Shown here piece by piece: positions 52,652 through 62,142 of a stretch of 64,000 nt of DNA. This DNA is from Azoarcus sp. DD4 (GTDB lineage Bacteria > Pseudomonadota > Gammaproteobacteria > Burkholderiales > Rhodocyclaceae): positions 5,332,001 through 5,396,000 of the forward strand of contig NZ_CP022958.1 of assembly GCF_006496635.1 (NCBI RefSeq), written 5' to 3'. Position numbers and translations under genes: made by a program. The notes beneath the pieces are model-generated. The model was not told the origin of the DNA and did no database searches. It saw only the letters and a program-made list of their open reading frames with translations. How positions within the stretch are numbered: position 1 is the stretch's first letter; each line of letters starts with the position of its first letter.

Positions 52652-53728
52652 TTATGCCCCAAGGCCAGCACGCAACTTGCGGCTGTGTTCGTGCACCGTG
52701 TCAACCAGCACGCTGACGCTTTCCGGTGGGGTGAACTGGGAAATGCCGTGGCCCAGATTGAACACATGTCCCGGGTTCGGGCCGTAGGCGTCGAGCACCC
52801 TGCGGGCCTCGGCGGCGACTGCGTCCGGCGGTGCGAACAGAATGGACGGATCGAGATTGCCTTGCAGGGCCACCTTGTCACCCACCAATTGACGGGCGCG
52901 GCCGATGTCCATCGTCCAGTCGAGACCGACGGCGTCGCTGCCGATGGCGGCGATCGACTCCAGCCAGATGCCGCCGCCCTTGGTGAACACGATGCTGGGT
53001 ACGCGCTGGCCGTCACGTTCGCGAATGAGGCCGTCGACCACGCGCTGCAGGTAGCGCAGCGAGAACTCGCGGTAAGCCGCCTCGGCAAGCACCCCGCCCC
53101 AGGAATCGAACACCATCACCGCCTGGGCGCCGGCCTCGATCTGCGCGTTGAGATACTGAACCACCGCGTCGGCGGTCACGCCGAGGATGTGATGCAACAG
53201 GTCGGGCCGACTGTAGGCCATGGTCTTGATGCGACGATAGTCATCCGACGAACCGCCTTCGACCATGTAGCAGGCCAGGGTCCACGGACTGCCGGAGAAG
53301 CCTATCAGCGGCACGCTGCCATCGAGCGCACGGCGGATCTCGGCCACCGCATCCATCACGTACTGCAGTTCGGCATGCGGATCGGGCACCGACAGGTTGC
53401 GGATCTCCCACTCGTCGCGCAGCGGGCGCTCGAAGCGCGGCCCCTCGCCTTCGGCGAAGTACAGGCCCAGCCCCATCGCGTCCGGCACGGTAAGGATGTC
53501 GGAGAACAGGATCGCCGCGTCGAGGTCGTAGCGCGCCAGTGGCTGCAGCGTGACCTCGCAGGCCATCGCCGGACTCTTGCACAGTTGCAGGAAACTGCCG
53601 GCGCGCCTGCGCGTTTCGCAGTATTCCGGCAGGTAACGACCCGCTTGGCGCATGAGCCAGACAGGCGTGTATTCGGTGGGCTGGCGCAGCAGCGCCCGCA
53701 GGAAGGTATCGTTTTTCAGGCGGCTCAC
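52652..53728 (-). CDS. hemE: Uroporphyrinogen decarboxylase
   Basis: Decarboxylates uroporphyrinogen III to coproporphyrinogen III in heme synthesis. The 358-residue protein starts at GTG behind GAGAGGAA. Signatures are PVWLMRQAGRYLPEY with the substrate-binding Arg pair, ILFSDILTVPDAMG with the catalytic Asp, and GFSGSPWTLACYMVEG. It stands alone between trkH and the DnaA-box spacer. Confidence 0.97.
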   Translation of the reverse strand: MSRLKNDTFLRALLRQPTEYTPVWLMRQAGRYLPEYCETRRRAGSFLQLCKSPAMACEVTLQPLARYDLDAAILFSDILTVPDAMGLGLYFAEGEGPRFERPLRDEWEIRNLSVPDPHAELQYVMDAVAEIRRALDGSVPLIGFSGSPWTLACYMVEGGSSDDYRRIKTMAYSRPDLLHHILGVTADAVVQYLNAQIEAGAQAVMVFDSWGGVLAEAAYREFSLRYLQRVVDGLIRERDGQRVPSIVFTKGGGIWLESIAAIGSDAVGLDWTMDIGRARQLVGDKVALQGNLDPSILFAPPDAVAAEARRVLDAYGPNPGHVFNLGHGISQFTPPESVSVLVDTVHEHSRKLRAGLGA

Positions 53729-53806
53729 GTCGGTTCCTCTCGTCCGGCCGATGCGGAATAAACCGCGATTATCGCCCAGAAAGCGAACCGCCCGGCCCCT
53801 GCCGGC

Positions 53807-55264
53807 TCAACGCCGCCAGAAACTCGGCGTCAGCACCACCAGGAAGGTGAAGATCTCGAGGCGGCCGAGAATCATCGTGAACGCCAGCACCCAGGTCTGG
53901 AAATCGCTCAGCGCCTGGTAGTTGGACGCCGGACCGACCGCATCCAGCCCCGGACCGGTGTTGTTGAGGCAGGCCACCACCGCCGAGAAGGCGGTGATCA
54001 GTTCCAGCCCGGTCGCGGACAGCACCAGCGTCAGGGTGACGATGGTGACCATGTAGATGAAACTGAAGCCCAGCACGGCATGCAGGATGCCCTCGGACAC
54101 CGGCTGGCTGCCCAGCCGCACTGGCCTCACGGCGTTCGGGTGCAGCGAGCGGATGATCTCGCGCAGCACCTGCTTGTACAGGATGATGGCCCGCATCATC
54201 TTGATGCCGCCGCCGGCCGAGCCGGAGCAGGCGATGAAGCTGCCGAGGAAGAGCACCCAGATCTGTGCAAACATCGGCCACACCGTGTAGTCGTAGGTTG
54301 CCAGACCGAGCGAGGTCGAGATCGACACCACGTGGAAGGCGACGTAACGCACCGTGGTGAAGAGGTCGGCATGCACCTTGAACTGCATCAGGTAAACGGT
54401 GAGCAGTACGATGCTGAACAACAGCACGCCGAAGAAGAAGGGGATCTCGGGGTCGCGCAGGTAAGGCGTGATCGAGCGCCGCGCCAGCGCCAGATAATGG
54501 GTCGCGAAGTTCAGTGCCGAAGCCAGCGCGAACACCATCGCCACCGCTTCGACGTTCAGATTGTGGAAGTGGCCGAGCGAGGCATCCTTGTTGGAGAAGC
54601 CGCCGAGGCCGGTGATGGAGAAGGCGTGTATCACCGCATCCCAGCCTTCCAGGCCCGCCGCCCACAGGCTGAAGCCGCAGGCCAGGGTCAGCAGGCAGTA
54701 GGTCAGCCACAGGCCCTTGGCGGTCTCGGTGATGCGCGGGGTGAGACTGCTCTCCTTCATCGGCGTGGGCACTTCCGCCTTGAACAGCTGACGACCGCCG
54801 ATGCCCAGCAGCGGCAGGATGGCCACCACCAACACGATCACGCCCATGCCGCCTATCCAGTGCATGAAGGTGCGCCACAGGTTGATCGAGGTCGGCAGGC
54901 TGTCGAGACCGGTCAGCACCGTGCCGCCAGTGGCGGTGAGGCCGGACACCGCCTCGAAATAGGCGTCGGTGGGTGACAATCCCGGCAGGTAGGCAATCAG
55001 CGGCAGGGCCCCGAACACGGGCAGGATCACCCACGTGGCGGCGACGAGCAGGAAGCCGTCGTGCACCCGCAGGTCGCGCCGGCGACTGCGGGTAGATAGC
55101 CACAGCAACAGTCCGGCGACGAAGGTCGTGACGATGGCCTGATCGTAGGCGAGGGTGGCGCCGTCCTGCAGCGACCACGACACTACCAGCGGAAAGCCCA
55201 TCAGCAGACCGAAGATCATGATGATCAGGCCGAGCGCATTCAGCGCCGGGAAGTAGGCACGCAT
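53807..55264 (-). CDS. trkH: TrkH-family potassium uptake protein
   Basis: K+-translocating membrane subunit of 485 residues with four MPM-type repeats. Selectivity-filter segments are visible: TGLTATGGTVLTGLDSLP, SITGLGGFSN, IACSGSAGGGIKMMR and NNTGPGLDAVGP. It follows trkA by 14 bp, so channel and gating subunit are co-expressed. Confidence 0.96.
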   Translation of the reverse strand: MRAYFPALNALGLIIMIFGLLMGFPLVVSWSLQDGATLAYDQAIVTTFVAGLLLWLSTRSRRRDLRVHDGFLLVAATWVILPVFGALPLIAYLPGLSPTDAYFEAVSGLTATGGTVLTGLDSLPTSINLWRTFMHWIGGMGVIVLVVAILPLLGIGGRQLFKAEVPTPMKESSLTPRITETAKGLWLTYCLLTLACGFSLWAAGLEGWDAVIHAFSITGLGGFSNKDASLGHFHNLNVEAVAMVFALASALNFATHYLALARRSITPYLRDPEIPFFFGVLLFSIVLLTVYLMQFKVHADLFTTVRYVAFHVVSISTSLGLATYDYTVWPMFAQIWVLFLGSFIACSGSAGGGIKMMRAIILYKQVLREIIRSLHPNAVRPVRLGSQPVSEGILHAVLGFSFIYMVTIVTLTLVLSATGLELITAFSAVVACLNNTGPGLDAVGPASNYQALSDFQTWVLAFTMILGRLEIFTFLVVLTPSFWRR

Positions 55265-55278
55265 ATTGGCCCCGTGAC

Positions 55279-56682
55279 TCAGAGGAAGGTGAACCCGACC
55301 TGGAACAGCTTCTCGACCTTGCGCACCAGATTCTTGTGCGTGCAGAAGACGATGACGTGGTCTTCACGCTCGATCAGGGTGTCGTGGTGCGGAATGATGA
55401 CGACGCGACGGATCACCTTGCCGTCGCCGCGCTTTTCCTCACGCACCACCGCGCCTATGGTCGCGCCCTTGGGCAGCGGGATCTCCTCGATGCGGCGGCC
55501 CACCACCTTGGAATCCTTGGGCGAACCGTGGGCGATGATCTCCAGCGCCTCGGCGGCACCGCGCCGCAGGCTGTGCACCGCCACCACGTCGCCGCGCCGC
55601 ACGTGTGCCAGCAGCGAACCGATGGAGGTGTGCGCCGGCGAGATGGCGATGTCGATCGGCCCGCCCTGCACCAGATCCACGTAGCTCTTGCGATTGATCA
55701 GCGCCAGGGTGCGGCGTGCGCCCATGCGCTTGGCAAGCGAGGCGGACATGATGTTGTCCTCCTCGTCGTTGGTCAGGGCGACGAACAGGTCGGTCTCGTC
55801 TATGCCTTCGTTCTCGAGCAGCTTCTCGTCGGTGGTGTCGCCACTGAGCACCAGCGCATGCGACAGCTGGGTCGCGAGCATCTCGGCGCGGCGCTTGTCC
55901 ACTTCGAGCAGCTTGACGTGGTAGTCGCGCTCTATCGAGCGCGCCAGACGGAAGCCGATATTGCCGCCGCCGGCGATCATGATGCGGCGCATCGGCCGAT
56001 CGGTCCGGCGCAGTTCGCGCATCACCTGGCGGATATGGACCGTCGCGGCGAGGCAGAACACCTCGTCGCCCGGGACGATCACGGTGTCGCCTTCCGGGAT
56101 GATGGGTTCGCCGTTACGGTAGATGGCGGCGATACGCACCTCGACGTTGGGCAGATGGAAGCGCAGCGCCTTCAGCGGATGGCCGACCAGCGGTCCGCCC
56201 TCGAAGGCGCGCACCCCGATCAGGCTGACCACGCCGTCGGCGAACTCCAGCACCTGCAGCGCCTCGGGAAAGGCGATCAGGCGCTTGATGTAGTCGGTGA
56301 CGATCTGCTCCGGGCAGATCGAGAAATCGACCGCGAAATTGTCGTCGTTGAGCAGCTCGGGATTGTCGACGTAGTCGGTCGAACGCAGGCGTGCGATCCG
56401 CGTCGGCAGGTTGAACAGCGTCTTGGCGATGCGGCAGGCACAGAGGTTGGTCTGGTCCGACTGGGTGACGGCGATCAGCAGGTCGGCGTCGTCGGCCCCC
56501 GCCTCGCGCAGCACCGACGGCGACGCGGCATTGCCGCAAACCGTGCGGATCTCGAGGCGTTCGCGCAGGTTGGCGAGATAGTCCGGGCTGGTATCGACCA
56601 GGGTGATGTCGTTGGCTTCCGACACGAGGTTTTCCGCCACCGACGCGCCGACCTGGCCGGCACCGAGAATGATGATCTTCAC
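55279..56682 (-). CDS. trkA: TrkA, NAD-binding regulatory subunit of potassium uptake
   Basis: Cytosolic gating protein of 467 residues with two RCK halves: Rossmann motifs MKIIILGAGQVGASVAENL and RIMIAGGGNIGFRLA, each followed by a TrkA_C domain. The start is GTG at 56682. It lies upstream of trkH and downstream of the ntrYX pair, a common betaproteobacterial arrangement. Confidence 0.97.
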   Translation of the reverse strand: MKIIILGAGQVGASVAENLVSEANDITLVDTSPDYLANLRERLEIRTVCGNAASPSVLREAGADDADLLIAVTQSDQTNLCACRIAKTLFNLPTRIARLRSTDYVDNPELLNDDNFAVDFSICPEQIVTDYIKRLIAFPEALQVLEFADGVVSLIGVRAFEGGPLVGHPLKALRFHLPNVEVRIAAIYRNGEPIIPEGDTVIVPGDEVFCLAATVHIRQVMRELRRTDRPMRRIMIAGGGNIGFRLARSIERDYHVKLLEVDKRRAEMLATQLSHALVLSGDTTDEKLLENEGIDETDLFVALTNDEEDNIMSASLAKRMGARRTLALINRKSYVDLVQGGPIDIAISPAHTSIGSLLAHVRRGDVVAVHSLRRGAAEALEIIAHGSPKDSKVVGRRIEEIPLPKGATIGAVVREEKRGDGKVIRRVVIIPHHDTLIEREDHVIVFCTHKNLVRKVEKLFQVGFTFL

Positions 56683-56830
56683 CGGGTATCGTCCCCGCTG
56701 ATTTCAGGACCGCGATTCTACGATGGCATCGCCGGGCTTGAAACCGAATGTTGCAACGCGGCAACCATCGTAGCCGCCGTCCCGACTTCGGCTGTATGCG
56801 CCCTCCTCTGATCCGGCGGACCGGACGGCA

Positions 56831-58078
56831 TCACGCTTCTTCGTGCCGTCGTCCGGCCTGCAGGCCGAGCTGCTTGAGCTTGCGGTAGAGGTGGGTGCGT
56901 TCCAGCCCGGTCTTTTCTGCCAGGCGGGTCATGTTGCCGCTCTCCAGCCGCAGATGATGCTCGAAGTACATGCGTTCGAACGCTTCGCGCGCCTCACGCA
57001 GGGGCTGGTCGAGCGAGATCCCGCTCCCTCCCGAATCCACCGGCGGCTGTAACAGGCGGCGGACGTCGGCGATGCCGATCTCGTCCTCCAGCGTGCCGAG
57101 CGCGAGCGACTTCACCGCCGCGCGCAGCTCGGCATAGCCACCCGGCCAGGCCTGGGTGCGCAGCTGATTGAGTGCAGCGGTGGAGAAATGGCGCAGCGGC
57201 ACCTCCCCCCCCTCGACCAGGTGCAACAGGATCTGAGTCGCCAGTTCGGGCAAATCGTCCTTGACGTCGGCGATCGACGGCGGCGCGAGGCTGACTTCGA
57301 ACAGGCGGGTCAACAGCGCCTCGTCCCAGCCCTCGGCCAGCAGCGCCTCGACGCCGCGGTCGGTTGCCGCGACGATGCGAAGGTCATAACGATCGAGACG
57401 ATCGATGACGAAGGCGAGATTCTTCTGCTGCGCACGCGACAGCCTGGCCAGCTCGCCGGCGAACAGTACGCCGCCCTGCAGGGCCTGCAGCTGACCGATG
57501 TCGATGGGCGCGCTGACGCTGCCCAGATCCAGCCAGGGTGCGCCCGCCGCCTGCACGCTACGCGCGACCAGCTCGGCCAGGCTGCCATGCGCCACCCGCA
57601 GCAGCAGCACGCGCGAGTTGTCGACGATCTGCTCGACACGGCGCTTGAGCTCGCGCAGCGGCAGCGAGCGCGAGAACGCGGCCAGCGTCAACGGCGACGG
57701 CGTCCCCACCGTGGCCGGCCGCTGCAGCCCGCGCTTGACCGCCGACAGCAGCTTCTGCAAGGCGATGGGTTTTTCCAGATAGTCGATCGCACCGATGCGG
57801 GTGGCCTCGACCGCAGTGTCGATCGTGCCATGGCCGGACATCATCACCACGGGCATCGTCAGCTGGCCGTTGGCCGACCACTCCTTGAGCAGCGTGATGC
57901 CATCGGTGTCCGGCATCCAGATGTCGAGCAGCACCATGTCGGGCCGTCCGGCATTGCGCGCCGCGCGGGCGGCGGCGGCATTCTCGGCGAGCTGGATGTC
58001 GTGTCCTTCGTCGCGCAGGATCTCGGACAGCAGTTCGCGGATACCGACTTCGTCATCAACGATGAGTATTTTTGCCAT
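56831..58078 (-). CDS. ntrX: NtrX-like response regulator with degenerate AAA+ domain
   Basis: A 415-residue response regulator. The receiver is intact (residues 1-120, ILIVDDE, phosphoacceptor Asp in MVLLDIWMPD, Lys in YLEKPI). The central region aligns with sigma-54 activator ATPases, but the Walker A (GExGxGKE) is replaced by RVAHGSLAEL and the GAFTGA loop is absent. Walker B and sensor-like parts remain (LQGGVLFAGELARL, RIVAATDRG). About 40 residues are missing relative to typical NtrX. The C-terminal Fis-type helix-turn-helix is intact (MTRLAEKTGLERTHLYRKLKQLGL). It probably binds DNA without driving sigma-54 open-complex formation. It starts 3 bp after ntrY. Confidence 0.9.
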   Translation of the reverse strand: MAKILIVDDEVGIRELLSEILRDEGHDIQLAENAAAARAARNAGRPDMVLLDIWMPDTDGITLLKEWSANGQLTMPVVMMSGHGTIDTAVEATRIGAIDYLEKPIALQKLLSAVKRGLQRPATVGTPSPLTLAAFSRSLPLRELKRRVEQIVDNSRVLLLRVAHGSLAELVARSVQAAGAPWLDLGSVSAPIDIGQLQALQGGVLFAGELARLSRAQQKNLAFVIDRLDRYDLRIVAATDRGVEALLAEGWDEALLTRLFEVSLAPPSIADVKDDLPELATQILLHLVEGGEVPLRHFSTAALNQLRTQAWPGGYAELRAAVKSLALGTLEDEIGIADVRRLLQPPVDSGGSGISLDQPLREAREAFERMYFEHHLRLESGNMTRLAEKTGLERTHLYRKLKQLGLQAGRRHEEA

Positions 58079-58081
58079 TGT

Positions 58082-60202
58082 TCAGAGTTCACCACTGGTT
58101 ACCGCCAGGCGCAGCCGGACGCGGACTTCCGCTCCACCGCCATCGCGGTTGGCAACGCGCACGTCGCCGCCATGTTCATCGACGATTTTCTTCACCATCG
58201 CCAGGCCGAGGCCGGTGCCACGTGCCTTGGTGGTGAAATAGGGTTCGAAGGCGCGCGCCAGGACTTCCGGGGGAAAGCCGGGGCCGTCATCGCGGAACAG
58301 CAGCACCGCGCGTTCGCCCTCGCGGCGGGTGATGACGGTGACCGTGCCCTCCTCCTGTCCACCGAGGGCATCCTGTGCATTCTGCAGCATATTGTGGATG
58401 ACCTGTCGGATCTGCGAGGCGTCGCCCTGCACCGGCGGCAGATCGCTCGCCTGTTCGAAACGGATGCGCACCGCCGAGCTCTCGTACAGCGTCAGCACCT
58501 CGCGGATCAGCGCGTTGAGGTCCAGCGTGGTCAGCACCGGGGCAGGCAGGCGAGCGTAGTCGCGGAAGGCATTGACGAGGTTCTTCATCGACTCGACCTG
58601 GTTCACGATGGTGCGCGTCGACCGCTCCAGCATGTCGCGGCCGTCGGCGTCGAGCTGATCGGCGAGCTTGAGGGCAAGACGTTCGGCCGAAAGCTGGATG
58701 GGCGTCAGCGGGTTCTTGATCTCGTGCGCCAGGCGCCGGGCGACCTCGGCCCAGGCCGCATTGCGCTGCGCAGCGATGAGGCGGGTGATATCGTCGAACA
58801 CCACCACCAAGCCGCCGCCGGTGGCCTGCGGCAGGCGCGAACCGTGGATCAGCAGCGTCAGCGGCGTGCTGTCCTTGACTGGCAGTTCGATCTGCTCGTG
58901 CCAATCGCCCTCATGGGTGGCGAAACCGTCGAGCAGCGCGTCGCGGAAGTGGATGTGGCGCGGCCACGCCGCCAGTGCGATGTCCTCGAAGCCGAGCAGG
59001 TCGTCGCCGAGGATGGTCATCGCTCCGTGGTTGGCCGCACGCAGCGTGCCGTTGGGCGCGAAGGCGAGCACCCCGGTGGACAGGTTGGCGAGCACGCTCT
59101 CGAGATAAGCGCGTGCCGACTCCACCGCGGCACGGTTGCGGTCGGCGGCACCACGGGCGTCCTCGAGCTGGCGCGTCATCTGGTTGAAGGACTGCGTCAG
59201 CACGCCCAGTTCGTCGCGCGCCGGCAAGGCCTGGCGCGGACTGTAGTCACCCTGTGCGACCGCCTGGGTACCCTCGGCAAGGATCAGCAGGGGTGCCACC
59301 AGCCGGCGCGAGAGGACGAAGGCGATCGCCACGGCTGTGAGCAGTGCGAGCAGCAACGTCAGCGTCAGCGTCAGCGTATAGATGCGATTGAGCCCGGTTC
59401 GCCCCAAGGTGAGCTGCTGGTAGTCGCGGTAGGCCTCCTGCACCGCCTCGGCATGACGGGCGAAGGTCTCCGGCACCGCCTGGGTGAGCTGCAGGAGATT
59501 GGGTTCCACCGCCAGCGACCGGCTGGGTATGGGTACGATCACGCGGATCACCAGCTTGCCGTCGGGATGGCTGTCGACCAGATGCAGACTGCGGCTCTGG
59601 CGTGCCTGGCGCAACTGCCCGACCGCGGGCAGCTCGGGGATCCAGTCACCGACACCGTCGGAAGCGGTGGCAACCACGTGGCCGTTGGGCGCAACGACGG
59701 TCACGCTGCCGACTCCGGCAAGCTCACGTAGCCTGTTGAGCCGACCGGGCGTGACGGTTCCCTCGATCTCCAGATCGAGTGCCATGTCCTGAGCCTTGCT
59801 GTCGACCTGGCCGACCAGATAATCAAGCGCATTCTGGCCAAGCGCGATTCCACCCTCCAGGGCGGAATCGACACGGACGTCGAACCACGACTCGATACTG
59901 CGGACCACGAACTGCAGCGATACCGCGTAGATCACGACACCCGGCACCAACGCCATCAGAGCGAACATCAGCATCAGGCGGTACTTCAGCCGGGAGCCGA
60001 ACTGACGCGCCTTGTACTCCCGCCACAGGCCGCGCAGCTGGACGGCGACCAGTCCGGCCAGGGCAACTGCGACCACCCCGTTGAGCGCGAGGAGGTAGGG
60101 ATAGCTGGTAGCGAACAGACCGGTGTTGGAGCTTGCCGAAGTCAGCAGGAAAAGCGAGATGCCGGCCACTGCGGCGGCGACGAGGAGCGTAATGCGTTTC
60201 AT
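58082..60202 (-). CDS. ntrY: NtrY-like sensor histidine kinase
   Basis: A 706-residue membrane kinase, partner of NtrX. About four helices lie in the first 100 residues and another near 285, bracketing a periplasmic segment. HAMP follows (SRRLVAPLLILAEGTQAVAQGDY), then a PAS domain, the phosphorylated His in RRLAHEIKNPLTPIQLSAERL, and an HATPase with HNMLQNAQDAL, DDGPGFP and TKARGTGLGLAMV. The ATG overlaps the DUF4390 stop by four bases. Confidence 0.94.
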   Translation of the reverse strand: MKRITLLVAAAVAGISLFLLTSASSNTGLFATSYPYLLALNGVVAVALAGLVAVQLRGLWREYKARQFGSRLKYRLMLMFALMALVPGVVIYAVSLQFVVRSIESWFDVRVDSALEGGIALGQNALDYLVGQVDSKAQDMALDLEIEGTVTPGRLNRLRELAGVGSVTVVAPNGHVVATASDGVGDWIPELPAVGQLRQARQSRSLHLVDSHPDGKLVIRVIVPIPSRSLAVEPNLLQLTQAVPETFARHAEAVQEAYRDYQQLTLGRTGLNRIYTLTLTLTLLLALLTAVAIAFVLSRRLVAPLLILAEGTQAVAQGDYSPRQALPARDELGVLTQSFNQMTRQLEDARGAADRNRAAVESARAYLESVLANLSTGVLAFAPNGTLRAANHGAMTILGDDLLGFEDIALAAWPRHIHFRDALLDGFATHEGDWHEQIELPVKDSTPLTLLIHGSRLPQATGGGLVVVFDDITRLIAAQRNAAWAEVARRLAHEIKNPLTPIQLSAERLALKLADQLDADGRDMLERSTRTIVNQVESMKNLVNAFRDYARLPAPVLTTLDLNALIREVLTLYESSAVRIRFEQASDLPPVQGDASQIRQVIHNMLQNAQDALGGQEEGTVTVITRREGERAVLLFRDDGPGFPPEVLARAFEPYFTTKARGTGLGLAMVKKIVDEHGGDVRVANRDGGGAEVRVRLRLAVTSGEL

Positions 60203-60804
60203 CGTGAAGCGGCCGCTCCAGGCAGGAAGGTCCAGCGCTGCCAGTCGGTGCCGAGATTCCAGTCGCGACTGCCAATCGCAGTCACCTGGAACGGCTTGGG
60301 CAACAGCGCAGTGTCGAGACGGAAACGCAGCGCGACTTCATGCGACACCCCGGCACGCAGATCCTCGTCACGCGCGACCTGCCAGTTGCGGATGCGCTGC
60401 ATGGTACGCACCGCCCCCTCCAGGCTGTCGAAGTTCTGATGCAGGCTGCCGACGGAGAGACGGTAACTGCGGGTGATGGCGTGGTAGGACAGACGATAGC
60501 TGAGCGTCCGGTTGACGACGATTTCGTTGAGCCAGTACCAGCGGGGACGCTCGACCACCAGTTCGGCGACGAAGTACAGGGCCACCCCGTGCATGATCGC
60601 GTCGACCAGACGCGGGTTGAGCTCGACATCGATCTCGGCGTTGAGGACGTAACCTCCGTCGCCGCTAACGATCTCCGCCTGCCGCACAGCGACCTCTTCG
60701 GCCGCATATGTGGCAGCGACACTCAACCACAGGCAGGCGCCCAGCAGCCAGCGACGCAAGGCCTTAGCCGACCTTGCGAAGGAGGGAGTAGAAGAAGCCG
60801 TCAT
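60199..60804 (-). CDS. DUF4390 family exported protein
   Basis: A 201-residue protein with an N-terminal signal peptide or anchor (basic start, hydrophobic core about 17-31, AYA-AEE cleavage at about 33). The mature part matches the DUF4390 proteins that precede ntrY in betaproteobacteria (AEIDVELNPRLVDAIMHGVALYFV, RPRWYWLNEIVVNRTLSYRLSYH). Its role is unknown, and the conserved position suggests a periplasmic accessory of the NtrYX system. The start overlaps the rsmB end by 41 bp. Confidence 0.88.
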   Translation of the reverse strand: MTASSTPSFARSAKALRRWLLGACLWLSVAATYAAEEVAVRQAEIVSGDGGYVLNAEIDVELNPRLVDAIMHGVALYFVAELVVERPRWYWLNEIVVNRTLSYRLSYHAITRSYRLSVGSLHQNFDSLEGAVRTMQRIRNWQVARDEDLRAGVSHEVALRFRLDTALLPKPFQVTAIGSRDWNLGTDWQRWTFLPGAAASR

Positions 60805-62056
60805 GTTCGGCAGTCGGCAGCAGGACCAGGTCCGGGTGTCCGTCGATGGGCAGGCGCTCCGCATCGGCGTGTTGTTGGCAAAAACGAGCGATCTGCCCCT
60901 TGTTTTCCTCGTCGAACACCGAGCAGGTGGCATAAAGCATTGTGCCACCCGGCCGCAAGGTGCGCCAAAGCGCGTCGATGATTTCAGCCTGTTGGGCCGC
61001 GAAGCTGGCGATGTCCTCGCGACGTCGCAGCCATTTGATATCGGGGTGACGACGCACTACGCCGGAGGCCGAGCACGGCACGTCCGCGAGAATGCGATCG
61101 AACGGTCGCCCATCCCACCAACGCCTGATATCGCGGCAATCGGCAACCTTCACCGTGGCGCCAAGTCCCAGGCGCGCGAGGTTGGCGTCTACCCGCTGCG
61201 CCCGCGCCGCGTCGAGTTCGAGGGCAAGCAGATCGATGTCGGCACGCTCGAGCAGATGCGCACTCTTGCCGCCGGGTGCCGCGCAGGCATCGAGCACACG
61301 CTCGCCGGGCTGAGGGTCGAGCAGGCGGGCCGCCCACTGCGCCCCTCCGTCCTGGACCGACACCCTGCCCTCGGCGAATCCCGGCAGACGCGCCACAGGC
61401 CGCGCCTCTGCAAGCAGGAGGCCGACGTCGCCGATTTCGCGCGCCGCGATCCCGGCAGCCTGAAGCTCGGACTGGACGTCGGCCAGGCCGGCGCGACGCC
61501 GATTGACGCGCAGCGCCATCGGCGGATTGAGGTTTCCGGCGGCGAGCACCGCCTCCCAGGCTTGCGGCTGCTGTGCACGCAGACGGGCAATCCACCACCC
61601 CGGGTGACGGTACCGCGCAGCCTCGTCGGCTTCACACCACGCAGCGACCGCCGTGCCTTGGCGCAGCACGTTGCGGAGGACGCCGTTGACTACCCCTTTC
61701 AGCCCCGGCATCACCGCACGCGCCGCCTCCACCGCTTGGTCGACGATGGTATGAGCCTGTTCCGGACGCTGTTCCAGTCTGTGCAGCGCGATCAGCAAGA
61801 GTGCGCGGATGAAGGACGGCGGCGGCGTATGCAGCAGATGTCGCAGCACAGCGTCACCACGCCCATAGTCGCGCAGCGTGGACCAGGCATGGTCGCGGAC
61901 CGCGCCACGGGTGGCATCCGGCCACGCCGGTTGCGCCCTCAGCACGCGCTCGTACGCGTCGGTCAGATTACCGCCGTCGATGACGATCTCGACCAGAGCC
62001 GCGGCGTGGGCAAACGCATAGCCGAGGCTGTCGACCGGCAGTTCGATCCGGGGCAT
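60764..62056 (-). CDS. rsmB: RsmB, 16S rRNA (cytosine-967 C5)-methyltransferase
   Basis: Methylates C967 of 16S rRNA. The 430-residue reading from ATG 62056 (GAGG upstream) has the N-terminal NusB-like RNA-binding domain (to about 140) and a C-terminal methyltransferase domain: VLDACAAPGGKSAHLL, the Cys-containing ILADVPCSASGVVRRHPD and YATCSVFDEENKGQI with the catalytic Cys. A GTG at 62146 overlaps the speE stop by four bases (GTGA) and would add 30 residues. The inner ATG fits family length better. Confidence 0.94.
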   Translation of the reverse strand: MPRIELPVDSLGYAFAHAAALVEIVIDGGNLTDAYERVLRAQPAWPDATRGAVRDHAWSTLRDYGRGDAVLRHLLHTPPPSFIRALLLIALHRLEQRPEQAHTIVDQAVEAARAVMPGLKGVVNGVLRNVLRQGTAVAAWCEADEAARYRHPGWWIARLRAQQPQAWEAVLAAGNLNPPMALRVNRRRAGLADVQSELQAAGIAAREIGDVGLLLAEARPVARLPGFAEGRVSVQDGGAQWAARLLDPQPGERVLDACAAPGGKSAHLLERADIDLLALELDAARAQRVDANLARLGLGATVKVADCRDIRRWWDGRPFDRILADVPCSASGVVRRHPDIKWLRRREDIASFAAQQAEIIDALWRTLRPGGTMLYATCSVFDEENKGQIARFCQQHADAERLPIDGHPDLVLLPTAEHDGFFYSLLRKVG

Positions 62057-62142
62057 CTTGTCGGCCTCGTTCCTGGGCGCGGCTGGCCGGACTGCTGGAT
62101 TTCGGGTCGGCGACCCGGGGCGTTTGGAGCGAGAGGAGGTAT

